This document shows, piece after piece, positions 1 to 8,017 of a stretch of DNA of 64,000 nucleotides (position 1 is the stretch's first letter; each line of letters opens with the position of its first letter). Position numbers and translations under genes: made by a program. Where the stretch lies: contig NC_017030.1 of the NCBI RefSeq assembly GCF_000255295.1, forward strand, positions 7,538,328 through 7,602,327. The letters run 5' to 3'. The DNA comes from Corallococcus coralloides DSM 2259. GTDB taxonomy: Bacteria; Myxococcota; Myxococcia; Myxococcales; Myxococcaceae. Under the pieces are notes generated by a model. That model was not told the DNA's origin, searched no databases, and saw only the letters and a program-made list of their open reading frames with translations.

Positions 1-2
1 AG

Positions 3-176
3 AGCCTCACCGCCGAGCAGCGCGCCCAGCTGCCCGCGAACCCCTCCGGCGCGACGCTGAACGAGCTGAGCGAGACCGAGCTGATGGATGTGGTCGGCGG
101 CAGGATCGACATCGGCTTCACCGCCACCAACTCCTGTGAGTACATCTGCACCAACCTGACGTTCTCCCTGTGCTGA
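3..176 (+). CDS. Lanthipeptide precursor, C-terminal part (5' end outside window)
   Basis: The visible 57 codons end in TGA at 174-176. The leader segment is acidic (NELSETELMDVVGG) and ends in a double-glycine cleavage site. A 24-residue core follows, rich in Ser/Thr with three Cys, including the C-terminal residue (SCEYIC and FSLC). A leader of the ELMDVVGG kind before a Ser/Thr/Cys core is typical of class II lanthipeptide substrates. The LanM synthetase starts about 115 bp downstream on the same strand, so this peptide is its probable substrate: Ser/Thr would be dehydrated and joined to Cys as lanthionine rings. The N-terminus, the start codon and any sister precursors lie outside the window. 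Ring pattern and activity cannot be read from sequence. Confidence 0.8.
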   Translation, partial: SLTAEQRAQLPANPSGATLNELSETELMDVVGGRIDIGFTATNSCEYICTNLTFSLC

Positions 177-292
177 TGGACGGTGTGTGACGGGCGGCCC
201 CCACGGGGAGTCGTCTCGTTCCACCCGAGGCGCGAGGGCTCCGGTCCTCGCGCCTGTCTTTTTCGACGTCCAGACGGACGTGCAGGGCGTGC

Positions 293-3200
293 ATGCGAGT
301 GGGCTCGAAGATGGGTGCGTGGGAGCGGGCTGCCTTCCTCCATGAGCGGGAGGCCGAAGGAGAGGCCCCTTCCGCCCCGGCGCTCCAGCAGGCCGAGTCG
401 CGCCACCAGGCGTGGCGGCGCAGCACGCTGGGGGATGAGGCGTCCTTCGACGAGCGGCTTCGCGGCGTGGGGCTGGACGCGGCGGCCTTCGTGCGCAGGC
501 TCGCCGGAAGCGCCCCGCGGCCGGAAGCGCTGACGTGGCTGCCGCTCCTGGAAGAGGTGCTGGCGGACGGCGCGGCCGACATCGCCCTCCCCTCTCCCGT
601 GGACTCGGGTCCACGGATGCGCGTGCCGTCCCTGACGCGCCGGTTCCTCCAACTGGGATTGCGCCGGCTGCGGACCGGCGTGGAGGCCTTGGCCGCCCGG
701 ACCGGGTGTGCCCCCGACGCGTTGCTGGACGCGCGCGCCGAAGCCTGGCTCATGGACGCGCTGGAGCAGCGGCTGATACAGACCGCGACCCGGTCGCTGG
801 TGCTGGAGCTCAACGTGGCCCGGCTGCGCGGAGAGCTGCAGGGCGAAACGCCCCAGGCGCGCTTCGAGCACTTCGCCCTGCGCCACCTGGAAGTCCCGGG
901 CCGGCTCGCCGCGTTCCTGGCGGAGTACCCGGTGCTGGCGCGGCTCCTGGTGACGGCCCTGGAGCGCTGGACCCGGACGAGCCTGGAGCTGCTGACACAT
1001 CTGGCGGAGGACCGGGAGGCCCTGGTGGCAGTGCTCGGCGCGGGGGTGGATCCGGGACCGCTCGTGGAGGCTCGCACCGGCGCGGGAGACCTGCACCGCG
1101 AGGGCCGCAGCGTGGCGCTGCTGACCTTCCGCTCCGGCCTGCGGGTCGTCTACAAGCCGCGGTCGCTGGAGGTCGAGTCGCGCTACCAGGACCTGCTGGA
1201 ACAGCTGGAGCGCTGGGGGCTGCGCCATCCCCATCGCCGGCTGAAGGTGCTGACGCGCGCGTCGCATGGCTGGGTGGAGCACGTCGAGACCGGCGGGTGC
1301 GACGACCGCGACGCCGTGGCGCGCTTCTACTGGCGGCAGGGCAGCCACCTGGCGCTGGTGTACCTGCTGCGCGGGGTGGACCTGCACTCCGGCAACCTCC
1401 TCGCCGCCGGGGAGCTCCCCGTCCTGGTGGACCTGGAGGGACTCTTCCACCAGCTGCCCGCCCCACGCGCTGACGACACGGCGGCGTCCCGCGCCGTGCT
1501 CTTCCTGGAGCGCTCCGTGATCAGCAGCGGCCTGCTGCCCACGCTCATGTTTGGCAGGGAGGGCCGGGCCGGAGTGGAGCTGAGCGGTCTGGGCGGCGAG
1601 GCAGGTCAGCTCTTCCCTCACGCCACGCCCACGCTGGAGGACCGGGCCCGGGACACGCTGCACGTCGTCCGCCGGCAGCCGACCACGGCGGCGGCCCACA
1701 ACCGCCCGCTGCTCCAGGGCCGGCCCGTGGACGCCACGGCGTTCGGGGCAAGCATCGAGGAGGGCTTCCAGGAGACCTACGCGTTGCTGCTCCAGCATCG
1801 CGAGAAGGTCGCACGGACACTCGAGGGGTTCCGCGACGTGGAGGTGCGCCACATCGCGCGGGCGACGATGCGCTACGGCTTCCTCCTCCAGGAGGGCCTG
1901 CACCCGGACTTCCTGCGCGACGCGCTCGACCGGGACCAGCTGCTCGACAAGCTGTGGGCGGAGGTCCGCGTGCGCCCCTCGCTGGCGGGGCTGACGCACT
2001 CCGAGCACGAGGACCTCCGGCTGGGGGACGTGCCCGTCTTCATCGCCCGGCCCGGTTCCCGCCACGTCTGGGACAGCCGGGGGCGCTGCATCGCGGATCA
2101 CCTGCCGCGCGCCGGCCTGGACGGCTCATTCCAACTGCTGGAGTCCCTCAGCCCCGAGGACTGCGCCGAACAGGTGGCGCTGATCCGCCAGTCCCTGGTG
2201 ACGCTCGAGCGCGAGCAGGAGACCGTGACGCCCCGCGCGTCGGTGACCGCCGCCGGGGAGGCCCTGCCCCCGCCCGCCACGCCCGACGCATGTCTGGCCG
2301 GAGCGGTCCAGTTGGGCGAGCGGCTGGCGGCCCGCGCCATCCAGGGTGCGCACGACGCCGGCTGGATTGGCGTGGGGCTCCAGGACCTGGAGCGCCGTCG
2401 CTGGGGGCTCTCTCCCCTGCGCACGGACCTCTTCGACGGCGTGGGGGGCGTTGCGCTCTTCTTCGGCTACCTGGCGGCGGTGACGGGCCGGGAGGACTTC
2501 GCGACGCTGGCGCGCAGGGCGGCGGTGCCGGTGCGCGAACAATGGCGCGCGTCCGAGTCCCAGGACCCTTCCGGCGTAGGGGCGTTCTCGGGGCGCGCGG
2601 CGAACGTCTACGTCCTCGGTCACCTGGCCGTGGCGCTGGGCGACGCCGCGCTGCTGGATGAAGTCCACGCGGGCCTGGGCTCGCTGGAGGCGAGGATCGA
2701 CGCGGACACGGCGCTGGACCTGATCGCGGGCGTCGCGGGGACCGCGCTGGTGCTGACGCGGCTCCACCAGCAGACCGGCAGCGAGGAGGCGCTCCGGCTG
2801 GCGCGCAAGTGCGGGGAGCGGATGCTCCAGACGGCGAGCGACTCCGAGCACGGAGGACGCGCCTGGGTGGTGCCCGCGGCCGGACGTGCGCTCACGGGCC
2901 TGGCCCACGGCGCGGCCGGCTTCGTCTGGGCCCTGCTGGAGTTGGCCACGCTCACCGGAGACGAGCGCTACCGGGAGGCCGCACGTCAGGGATTGGCCTT
3001 CGAGCGGGCCCTGTTCGTCCCGGAGCGCGGCAACTGGAAGGATTTGCGCACGTCGAAGGAAGGCGAGCCGCTGGTGCCCGGCGGCTTCATGACAGCCTGG
3101 TGCAACGGGGCCGCGGGAGGCGTCCTGGCCCGGCTGCTGTCACTGCGCCACCTGGACGATGCACGGCTGCGCGACGAGCTTCGAGCGGGGCTCGCCACCG

Positions 3201-3514
3201 TGCAGCGGGAAGGCTTCGGCGGCAGCCACTGCCTGTGCCACGGAGACGTGGGCAACCTGGAGGTGCTGCACCTGGCGGGAGAGGTGCTGGGAGACGAGGC
3301 CTGGAAGGAGGCCGCGCGCTCACGGGCCGCACGGGTGCTGGCGCAGGGTCAGGACGGAGCCTGGCGCTGCGGCCTGCCGAAGTACACCGAGGCGCCAGGG
3401 CTGATGCTGGGGCTGGCCGGCATCGGGATGGGGCTCCTGCGCCTGGCCGCGCCGGACTTCGTGCCGTCCGTGCTGGCGTTGCAGGCTCCGCGCGTCCCAG
3501 GCCCACGCGGCTGA
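293..3514 (+). CDS. lanM: Class II lanthipeptide synthetase LanM
   Basis: This 1073-residue bifunctional enzyme would dehydrate Ser/Thr in the precursor and then cyclise them with Cys. The N-terminal DUF4135-type dehydratase has a lipid-kinase-like fold. Its signatures are VVYKPRS (Lys288), VDLHSGN (Asp363, His365, Asn368) and VDLEG (Asp380, Glu382). The C-terminal LanC-like cyclase has the expected zinc ligands: Cys937 in AWCNGAAGG and Cys982-His983 in LCHGD. The length is normal for LanM and all key residues are present, so it is probably active. The ATG at 293 is used; ATG 311 is an alternative, and neither has a clear ribosome binding site. It sits directly behind the precursor fragment. 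No LanT-type peptidase/transporter is present downstream, so export genes must be upstream or elsewhere. Confidence 0.95.
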   Translation: MRVGSKMGAWERAAFLHEREAEGEAPSAPALQQAESRHQAWRRSTLGDEASFDERLRGVGLDAAAFVRRLAGSAPRPEALTWLPLLEEVLADGAADIALPSPVDSGPRMRVPSLTRRFLQLGLRRLRTGVEALAARTGCAPDALLDARAEAWLMDALEQRLIQTATRSLVLELNVARLRGELQGETPQARFEHFALRHLEVPGRLAAFLAEYPVLARLLVTALERWTRTSLELLTHLAEDREALVAVLGAGVDPGPLVEARTGAGDLHREGRSVALLTFRSGLRVVYKPRSLEVESRYQDLLEQLERWGLRHPHRRLKVLTRASHGWVEHVETGGCDDRDAVARFYWRQGSHLALVYLLRGVDLHSGNLLAAGELPVLVDLEGLFHQLPAPRADDTAASRAVLFLERSVISSGLLPTLMFGREGRAGVELSGLGGEAGQLFPHATPTLEDRARDTLHVVRRQPTTAAAHNRPLLQGRPVDATAFGASIEEGFQETYALLLQHREKVARTLEGFRDVEVRHIARATMRYGFLLQEGLHPDFLRDALDRDQLLDKLWAEVRVRPSLAGLTHSEHEDLRLGDVPVFIARPGSRHVWDSRGRCIADHLPRAGLDGSFQLLESLSPEDCAEQVALIRQSLVTLEREQETVTPRASVTAAGEALPPPATPDACLAGAVQLGERLAARAIQGAHDAGWIGVGLQDLERRRWGLSPLRTDLFDGVGGVALFFGYLAAVTGREDFATLARRAAVPVREQWRASESQDPSGVGAFSGRAANVYVLGHLAVALGDAALLDEVHAGLGSLEARIDADTALDLIAGVAGTALVLTRLHQQTGSEEALRLARKCGERMLQTASDSEHGGRAWVVPAAGRALTGLAHGAAGFVWALLELATLTGDERYREAARQGLAFERALFVPERGNWKDLRTSKEGEPLVPGGFMTAWCNGAAGGVLARLLSLRHLDDARLRDELRAGLATVQREGFGGSHCLCHGDVGNLEVLHLAGEVLGDEAWKEAARSRAARVLAQGQDGAWRCGLPKYTEAPGLMLGLAGIGMGLLRLAAPDFVPSVLALQAPRVPGPRG

Positions 3515-3529
3515 TCGCGGTGGGCCAAA

Positions 3530-3555
3530 CGCTCCCGCGCTGTACGGCGGGAGCG
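3530..3555. terminator. Hairpin terminator between convergent genes
   Basis: Perfect 9-bp arms CGCTCCCGC and GCGGGAGCG lie between the LanM stop and the 3' end of the minus-strand lipoprotein. The position suggests a bidirectional terminator. There is no strong T-run. Confidence 0.55.
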
Positions 3556-3561
3556 AGGGCC

Positions 3562-3879
3562 TCAAGGGCAATGCGTGCAGTAGAAGTAGTCGCTGTAGAC
3601 GGGATAGGCGCTCTCCACGCCCCAGCAGGTGGGATTGCAGGACGCATCCAGCTCGCACTGACCGACCTGCCCATCGTCTCGCATGGGATAGGAGTCCCAG
3701 TAGGTGGTGAGCCTGGGGACGTAATATTGGGTGCAGGCGCTTGCCTTCACGGAGCCGCCTGACTCGGAGACCACCGAAGGCTGCCGGGCTTCGTTGCCGG
3801 TGCCTTCCAGGCTGGAATCGCCTCCGCACGCCACCAGACCCGACGCCAGGAACGCAGTCACTGCCAGGAGATGCCTCAT
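3562..3879 (-). CDS. Small Cys-rich lipoprotein, unknown function
   Basis: This is a 105-residue protein. The start at 3879 is chosen because GAGGTGAGG lies just upstream and because it begins a lipoprotein signal peptide (MRHLLAV...) with lipobox LVAC. The mature part opens with a low-complexity Ser/Gly/Glu linker. The C-terminal half carries six Cys (ACTQ, GQCELD, SCNPTCW, YCTHCP) and many aromatic residues, which suggests a disulfide-stabilised surface domain. The protein is probably anchored in the outer membrane facing the periplasm or outside. No family is recognised. It is convergent with lanM, and nothing in the sequence links it to lanthipeptide immunity. Confidence 0.75.
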   Translation of the reverse strand: MRHLLAVTAFLASGLVACGGDSSLEGTGNEARQPSVVSESGGSVKASACTQYYVPRLTTYWDSYPMRDDGQVGQCELDASCNPTCWGVESAYPVYSDYFYCTHCP

Positions 3880-3982
3880 GGGGTCCTCACCTCGTGAAAG
3901 GAGTTCTTGAGGAATCTCGCACGTCCGTGCACCCCGACTCCAGACGGGGTGCCTCACGTCTGGCATCCCGCGTGGATGTAAT

Positions 3983-4150
3983 GAGCCCCGCCTCGAAGTC
4001 CGAGCCCACCATCTTGTCCATGTCCATGAACACGGAGAACGCCTTGCTCGGGAAACCGTTCTGGCCGCTCATCACCCACGTGACCCGGGTGTCGGTCCCG
4101 GCCGGCTCGAACCGGAAGACCGTTCCGTTGGTGGCCTCGAACGGTTTCTC
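3983..4150 (-). pseudogene. Remnant of an SRPBCC-family (polyketide cyclase-like) gene
   Basis: About 56 codons on the minus strand read as the C-terminal half of an SRPBCC lipid-binding-fold protein. KPFEATNG, a TRVTWVMSG strand, SKAFSVFMDMD and KMVGSDFEAGL occur in family order. The frame runs on without homology on both sides, and the N-terminal half and a plausible start are missing. I therefore call it a truncated relic, recognised from memory of the family rather than by alignment. The 3880-4300 interval otherwise holds no supported gene. Confidence 0.6.
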
Positions 4151-4300
4151 GGAACTACGGATGATTCGTAGCGGTCGCCCCCTCAAAGCCGCACATCCAC
4201 CTCGGTCTGCCTTGCCCCGCCCGCTCGACGAGATGGCGTCCTTGCAGGAACGAAAGACCTGAAGTGAGCTTGGCCCCGAGCCTCGCGCGATGGGGGAACG

Positions 4301-4702
4301 ATGGCAGGAAAGCTGAAGACTCGGGTCAACTCCAGCGGCTACAAGCAGTTTTGGGACAAGGATGAGGAGCGTTGGGTATTCACGCACCGCCGGGTCGCTG
4401 AGAAGAAGATCGGACGCGAGCCCGTCCCCGGCGAAGAGGTCCACCACATCAACGGTGACAAGGAGGACAACCGCTCCCGGAATCTCGTTGTGCTCAAGGA
4501 CAGCATCCACGACCGCGTTCACCACGATGATCCCGATGCCTGCTTCCGCTGCGGGCGGTCCGGCCACTGGGCTGAGAACTGCTATGCGAAGACGGACTTC
4601 GAGGGAGATGCCATCGACGAGGACGATGACTGGGACGACGAGGACTGGGACGACGAGGACGAGGACTGGGACGACGAGGACGAGGATGACGACGACTACT
4701 GA
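4301..4702 (+). CDS. HNH endonuclease-like protein with CCHC zinc knuckle and acidic tail
   Basis: This 133-residue protein has three parts. Residues about 1-75 form a small HNH-type domain with the core VHHINGDKEDN and NLVVL, as in phage-type HNH homing nucleases. Residues about 79-93 form a retroviral-type zinc knuckle, CFRCGRSGHWAENC (C-x2-C-x4-H-x4-C). The last 30 residues are almost wholly Asp/Glu/Trp in repeats of the WDDEDED kind. The HNH part suggests metal-dependent DNA cleavage and the knuckle suggests single-stranded nucleic-acid binding. The acidic tail could mimic DNA or dock a partner. No phage genes surround it. The nuclease family is well supported; the biological role is unknown. 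Confidence 0.75.
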   Translation: MAGKLKTRVNSSGYKQFWDKDEERWVFTHRRVAEKKIGREPVPGEEVHHINGDKEDNRSRNLVVLKDSIHDRVHHDDPDACFRCGRSGHWAENCYAKTDFEGDAIDEDDDWDDEDWDDEDEDWDDEDEDDDDY

Positions 4703-4708
4703 CCGCGC

Positions 4709-5065
4709 TCAAAGCGCCAGAAGCACGTCCACTTGCGCCTGAAGCGTCCGGGCCTCTTCGAGCTTGCCGAGCCGGGTGTAGAGCTCCACCGCGTCGCGAC
4801 GCTCCTGGAGTTCACGCTGGATGAGGGCCTCCACCGCCTCCGGCGACAACAGCAACCGGGACACCTCGCCACTTCCGAGTCCCCCCGCGCTGCCAGCGAT
4901 GCCACCACCGACCGGGGCTGGGGCGACGCTCATGTCAGGCGCCTCGGCATTGTCGATGGCGGCGAGTGTTTCCCGAAGCACCGCCGAGGCGGGCGCGTTT
5001 CGAGCGCGCAGGGCCTCCTTCAGCGCGGCCCGCATCGTTGCCTTCCATTCATGCACGGTCTTCAT
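4709..5065 (-). CDS. GatB/YqeY domain protein
   Basis: This 118-residue protein starts at 5065 (MKTVHEWKATMRAAL); a further 29 codons upstream are open but look non-coding. The N-terminal helix, the segment LRETLAAIDNAEA and the later helices (LSPEAVEALIQRELQERRDAVELY) follow the order of YqeY proteins, whose C-terminal fold resembles the tail of the tRNA amidotransferase subunit GatB. The Gly/Ala/Pro-rich middle (about residues 50-68) and the shorter length differ from the usual near-150 residues. YqeY is thought to bind tRNA or related RNA, but its role is not settled. It is convergent with the HNH gene, 6 bp away. Confidence 0.7.
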   Translation of the reverse strand: MKTVHEWKATMRAALKEALRARNAPASAVLRETLAAIDNAEAPDMSVAPAPVGGGIAGSAGGLGSGEVSRLLLSPEAVEALIQRELQERRDAVELYTRLGKLEEARTLQAQVDVLLAL

Positions 5066-5238
5066 GCGTCCACGGTAGTGGGCACACACCTGCCCCGGCA
5101 AGGAGCGCGCCCCTCGACCACGGCCCCCATTCCGCCTGTAGGCGACAAGCACCTCGGCCCCGGAGACAGGGCCCGCCGCCAGCCGGGGAGAGGTATGGGG
5201 ACGAACGCATGGCTCGCGTCATGGCGTGGAGGAAGGAA

Positions 5239-6567
5239 ATGGGACGAGCGAGGCGAGGGTCGTCGCGCGCCGCCACGGCCCTGCTGGTGCTGGGAGTGGC
5301 CGTGGCTGGCTGCCAGCCCCAGAGTCCCTGGAGGGTCCCCGTCCCCGAATGCACCGGGACGGTGGGCGCCGCCCGCGAAGACGCGGCTCGCGAGCAGGGA
5401 CAGGATCCGCGCGGCCACGTCGAGGAGGATGGGCTGCCGGTGCTCCACCTCTACGTGGCGGATTCGCTTCCGGATGACAACGGCTACCAGGCGGCGCGCG
5501 TCTTCTATCGCGGACGCTGCTACGTCGCCCGGGCCCGACATCGCGGCGCGACGTCCAAGGACTTCCCCAAGCGCAGCTACACGCTCGACTTCCCAGCCGG
5601 TCAGACCTTCGACGAGCCCCTGCTCGCGGCCGGCTTCTCCGGCCGACGCAAGGTGGTGTTGCTCAGCCCCTTCAATGACAGCTCATACCTGCGAGCGAGG
5701 CTGGGCTTCACCCTGTGGAGCCTCATGTCTCCCGACCACCTCCAGGTGAAGGCCTTCAGCGCGGTCGTCTACCTGGACGGGCGCTATCACGGGCTCTACA
5801 CGGTGGTGGACCACGTCGACCGTCATTCGCTCTCCGCGCAGGGAATGGATGTCCAGGGAGAGCTCTTCAAGGCCGTGGCCCCCGACGCCAACTTCTCCTC
5901 GCGGGACGCATCCGGCAGGCCCAAGGCCTCACTGCGTCTGGGCTACGAGAAGAAGGAGGGCGAGCCCGAGGAGGGAGACGGGGCCTACGCCAGCATCGAG
6001 CAGCTCACCGCCTTCGTGGCGGATTCCCCCGCGGAGCGCTTCCGCGCGGAGCGCGGCGCCTGGATGCAGGTGGAGGACTACGAGGACTGGTGGATCCTCG
6101 CGCACCTGGCGGCCCTGTCCGACTCCGTGACGAAGAACGCCTACCATTTCCGCGCGCCAGGTCAGGCGCGGCGCTGGCGATACATCCCCTGGGACCTGGA
6201 TGCGAGCTTCGGGCAGAACTGGGACACCACGCGACAGGCCCCGGACGTGATGGACTCCTTCACGGAGGAGAACCGCCTGTTCGCCCGGATGTTGGAGGAC
6301 CCCGCCATCCGCCAACCCCTCCGCGAGCGACTCCACACGCTGCTGCACACCTCACTCCACCGGGACGTCGTCCAGGGGCTCATCGACACCTATGCCGCAG
6401 AGATCGACCGCGCGGCACGCAAGGATGAAGCCCACTGGGGCGAGGCCCATCGCCACTTCCCGCGATGGAACCAGCGCACGGACATCCTCGGCTTCGAGGA
6501 CGAGGTGCAGTACCTCCACGCCTGGGTGGATGACCACTGGGCGCTCCTGGAAGAAGAGGTCCGCTAG
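5239..6567 (+). CDS. CotH kinase family lipoprotein
   Basis: This 442-residue protein starts at 5239, where GGAGGAAGG precedes an ATG that opens a perfect lipoprotein signal (MGRARRGSS..., lipobox VAGC). In-frame ATGs at 5209 and 5221 are less good. The mature part matches the CotH kinase fold: GATSKDFPKRSYTLDF, a KVVLLSPFNDSSYLR segment, VYLDGRYHGLYTVVDHVDR, and the WDLDASFGQN motif, whose Asp is a probable metal ligand. CotH proteins are atypical secreted kinases that phosphorylate spore-coat or surface proteins. Here an outer-membrane or surface location is inferred from the lipobox. No substrate gene is evident next to it. Confidence 0.85.
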   Translation: MGRARRGSSRAATALLVLGVAVAGCQPQSPWRVPVPECTGTVGAAREDAAREQGQDPRGHVEEDGLPVLHLYVADSLPDDNGYQAARVFYRGRCYVARARHRGATSKDFPKRSYTLDFPAGQTFDEPLLAAGFSGRRKVVLLSPFNDSSYLRARLGFTLWSLMSPDHLQVKAFSAVVYLDGRYHGLYTVVDHVDRHSLSAQGMDVQGELFKAVAPDANFSSRDASGRPKASLRLGYEKKEGEPEEGDGAYASIEQLTAFVADSPAERFRAERGAWMQVEDYEDWWILAHLAALSDSVTKNAYHFRAPGQARRWRYIPWDLDASFGQNWDTTRQAPDVMDSFTEENRLFARMLEDPAIRQPLRERLHTLLHTSLHRDVVQGLIDTYAAEIDRAARKDEAHWGEAHRHFPRWNQRTDILGFEDEVQYLHAWVDDHWALLEEEVR

Positions 6568-6775
6568 ACCACGAGCAACCTCCAAGCCGTTTCCCGCGCT
6601 CAAGCCAGGGGACGTCAAGCGCCCGGCCCCGGGTCGGATGATGCGTTGGATGCCGGGCAATACGCACTGGCGGTCATTTCCCAGCGCAACAGGGCCTGTT
6701 GCGGTGGATTGCCACTCTTCTCAGGTTTCAGCCAGACGAGAAGGTCACAGCAGCGCGATAGCTCAAGGGGGGAAC

Positions 6776-7924
6776 ATGAAGACAACGTCGATTCGCGAAC
6801 TGGGGCGGCGGTGTGGTGGGTATGTGCTTGGGTTGTCGCTTGCCGTGGCCCTGCCTGGAGCGGCCATCGCCCAGGCACCAGGCGAGCTTCCCAATACGTA
6901 CGCCCAGCGGAACCTGGTCTCCGACGGCAGCGTGAGCGCGGATCATCCGGATGCCCGTCTGATCAACAGCTGGGGGCTTGCCTTCAACCCGTTCGGCCCC
7001 GCCTGGGTCGCCGACAACGGGACGGGGGTGTCAACCCTCTATGACGGCGATGGGAACGCGCAGTCGCTCGTCGTCACCATTCCGGTGCCCACGGGAGCCA
7101 CGGCTCCGTCGAGCCCCACGGGCGTCGTCTTCAACGGCTCCGAGGGCTTCGTGGTCGCCCAGGGAACCAACACGGGGCCTGCTCGCTTCATCTTCGTGAC
7201 GGAGGAGGGCGTCGTGGCCGGCTGGTCTCCGCTGGCGGCCCCTGCCAATGCCATCCTGACGGTGGACAACTCCGGCAGTAACGCAATCTACAAGGGCGTC
7301 GCCCTGGCGAACAATGGCACCGCCGCCTATCTCTACGCGACCGACTTCCACAACGGGAAGGTGGATGTCTTTGACAGCAAGTTCGCGCCCGCCACGCTGA
7401 GCGGGAGCTTCACGGATCCGAACCTGCCGGCCGGCTTCGCGCCGTTCGGCATCCAGAACATCAACGGCGACCTCTACGTGAGCTATGCGCAGCAGGACGA
7501 GGAGCGCGAGGACGACGTGCACGGCGCGGGCCTGGGCTACGTCAACGTCTTCGATGCGAACGGGAACCTGATCCGCCGGCTCATCTCCGCGGGCAACCTG
7601 AACGCGCCGTGGGGCATGGCCGTGGCGCCGGCCAGCTTCGGGCGGTTCGCCGGGCGCCTGCTGGTGGGCAACTTCGGCGACGGCACCATCAACGCCTTCG
7701 ACGTCGTGACGGGCACCCTGGATGCCCAGCTCCAGGGCACCAACGGGCAGCCGATCGTCATCGACGGCCTCTGGGCGCTCGGGTTCGGCAACGGCCTTCT
7801 GAACCAGCCCACCAACACGCTGTTCTTCACCGCGGGTCCGGCGGAGGAGAGCCAGGGCCTGTATGGCCGGCTGGACGTGGCCACCGCGAGCACGACCCGC
7901 GTCCCCTTCCGTCCCACGCGCTGA
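6776..7924 (+). CDS. TIGR03118 family secreted protein
   Basis: This 382-residue protein starts at 6776 after an AGGGGGGAA ribosome binding site. A signal peptide (about residues 1-33, ending AIAQA) leads into YAQRNLVSDGSVSADHPDA, NSWGLAFNPFGPAWVADN and repeated short segments such as SSPTGVVFNG, YLYATDFHNGKVDVFD and LVGNFGDGTINAFD. This is the pattern of the TIGR03118 family, a beta-propeller-like secreted protein of unknown function found in many environmental bacteria. No C-terminal sorting tail is visible; the protein ends VPFRPTR. It probably acts in the periplasm or outside the cell. It is followed by a strong hairpin terminator. Confidence 0.85.
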   Translation: MKTTSIRELGRRCGGYVLGLSLAVALPGAAIAQAPGELPNTYAQRNLVSDGSVSADHPDARLINSWGLAFNPFGPAWVADNGTGVSTLYDGDGNAQSLVVTIPVPTGATAPSSPTGVVFNGSEGFVVAQGTNTGPARFIFVTEEGVVAGWSPLAAPANAILTVDNSGSNAIYKGVALANNGTAAYLYATDFHNGKVDVFDSKFAPATLSGSFTDPNLPAGFAPFGIQNINGDLYVSYAQQDEEREDDVHGAGLGYVNVFDANGNLIRRLISAGNLNAPWGMAVAPASFGRFAGRLLVGNFGDGTINAFDVVTGTLDAQLQGTNGQPIVIDGLWALGFGNGLLNQPTNTLFFTAGPAEESQGLYGRLDVATASTTRVPFRPTR

Positions 7925-7954
7925 GCCGCGCGGTCGAAGCAGGGACCGGCTCAG

Positions 7955-7989
7955 GGATGCGCCCGGGGAGGCTTGCCCCGGGCGCATCC
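7955..7989. terminator. Strong bidirectional hairpin
   Basis: Perfect 14-bp arms GGATGCGCCCGGGG and CCCCGGGCGCATCC with a 7-nt loop lie between the convergent TIGR03118-like gene and the AraC-type gene. Confidence 0.7.
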
Positions 7990-8017
7990 TCTATGTGCCT
8001 CCCGGCGTGCGCGGAAC

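Noticed and set aside
3887..4567. 226-residue minus-strand frame opposite the HNH gene as a whole gene
   Set aside because: Only the part at 3983-4150 resembles a protein family (SRPBCC). The rest is the antisense of the HNH gene and has no start support.
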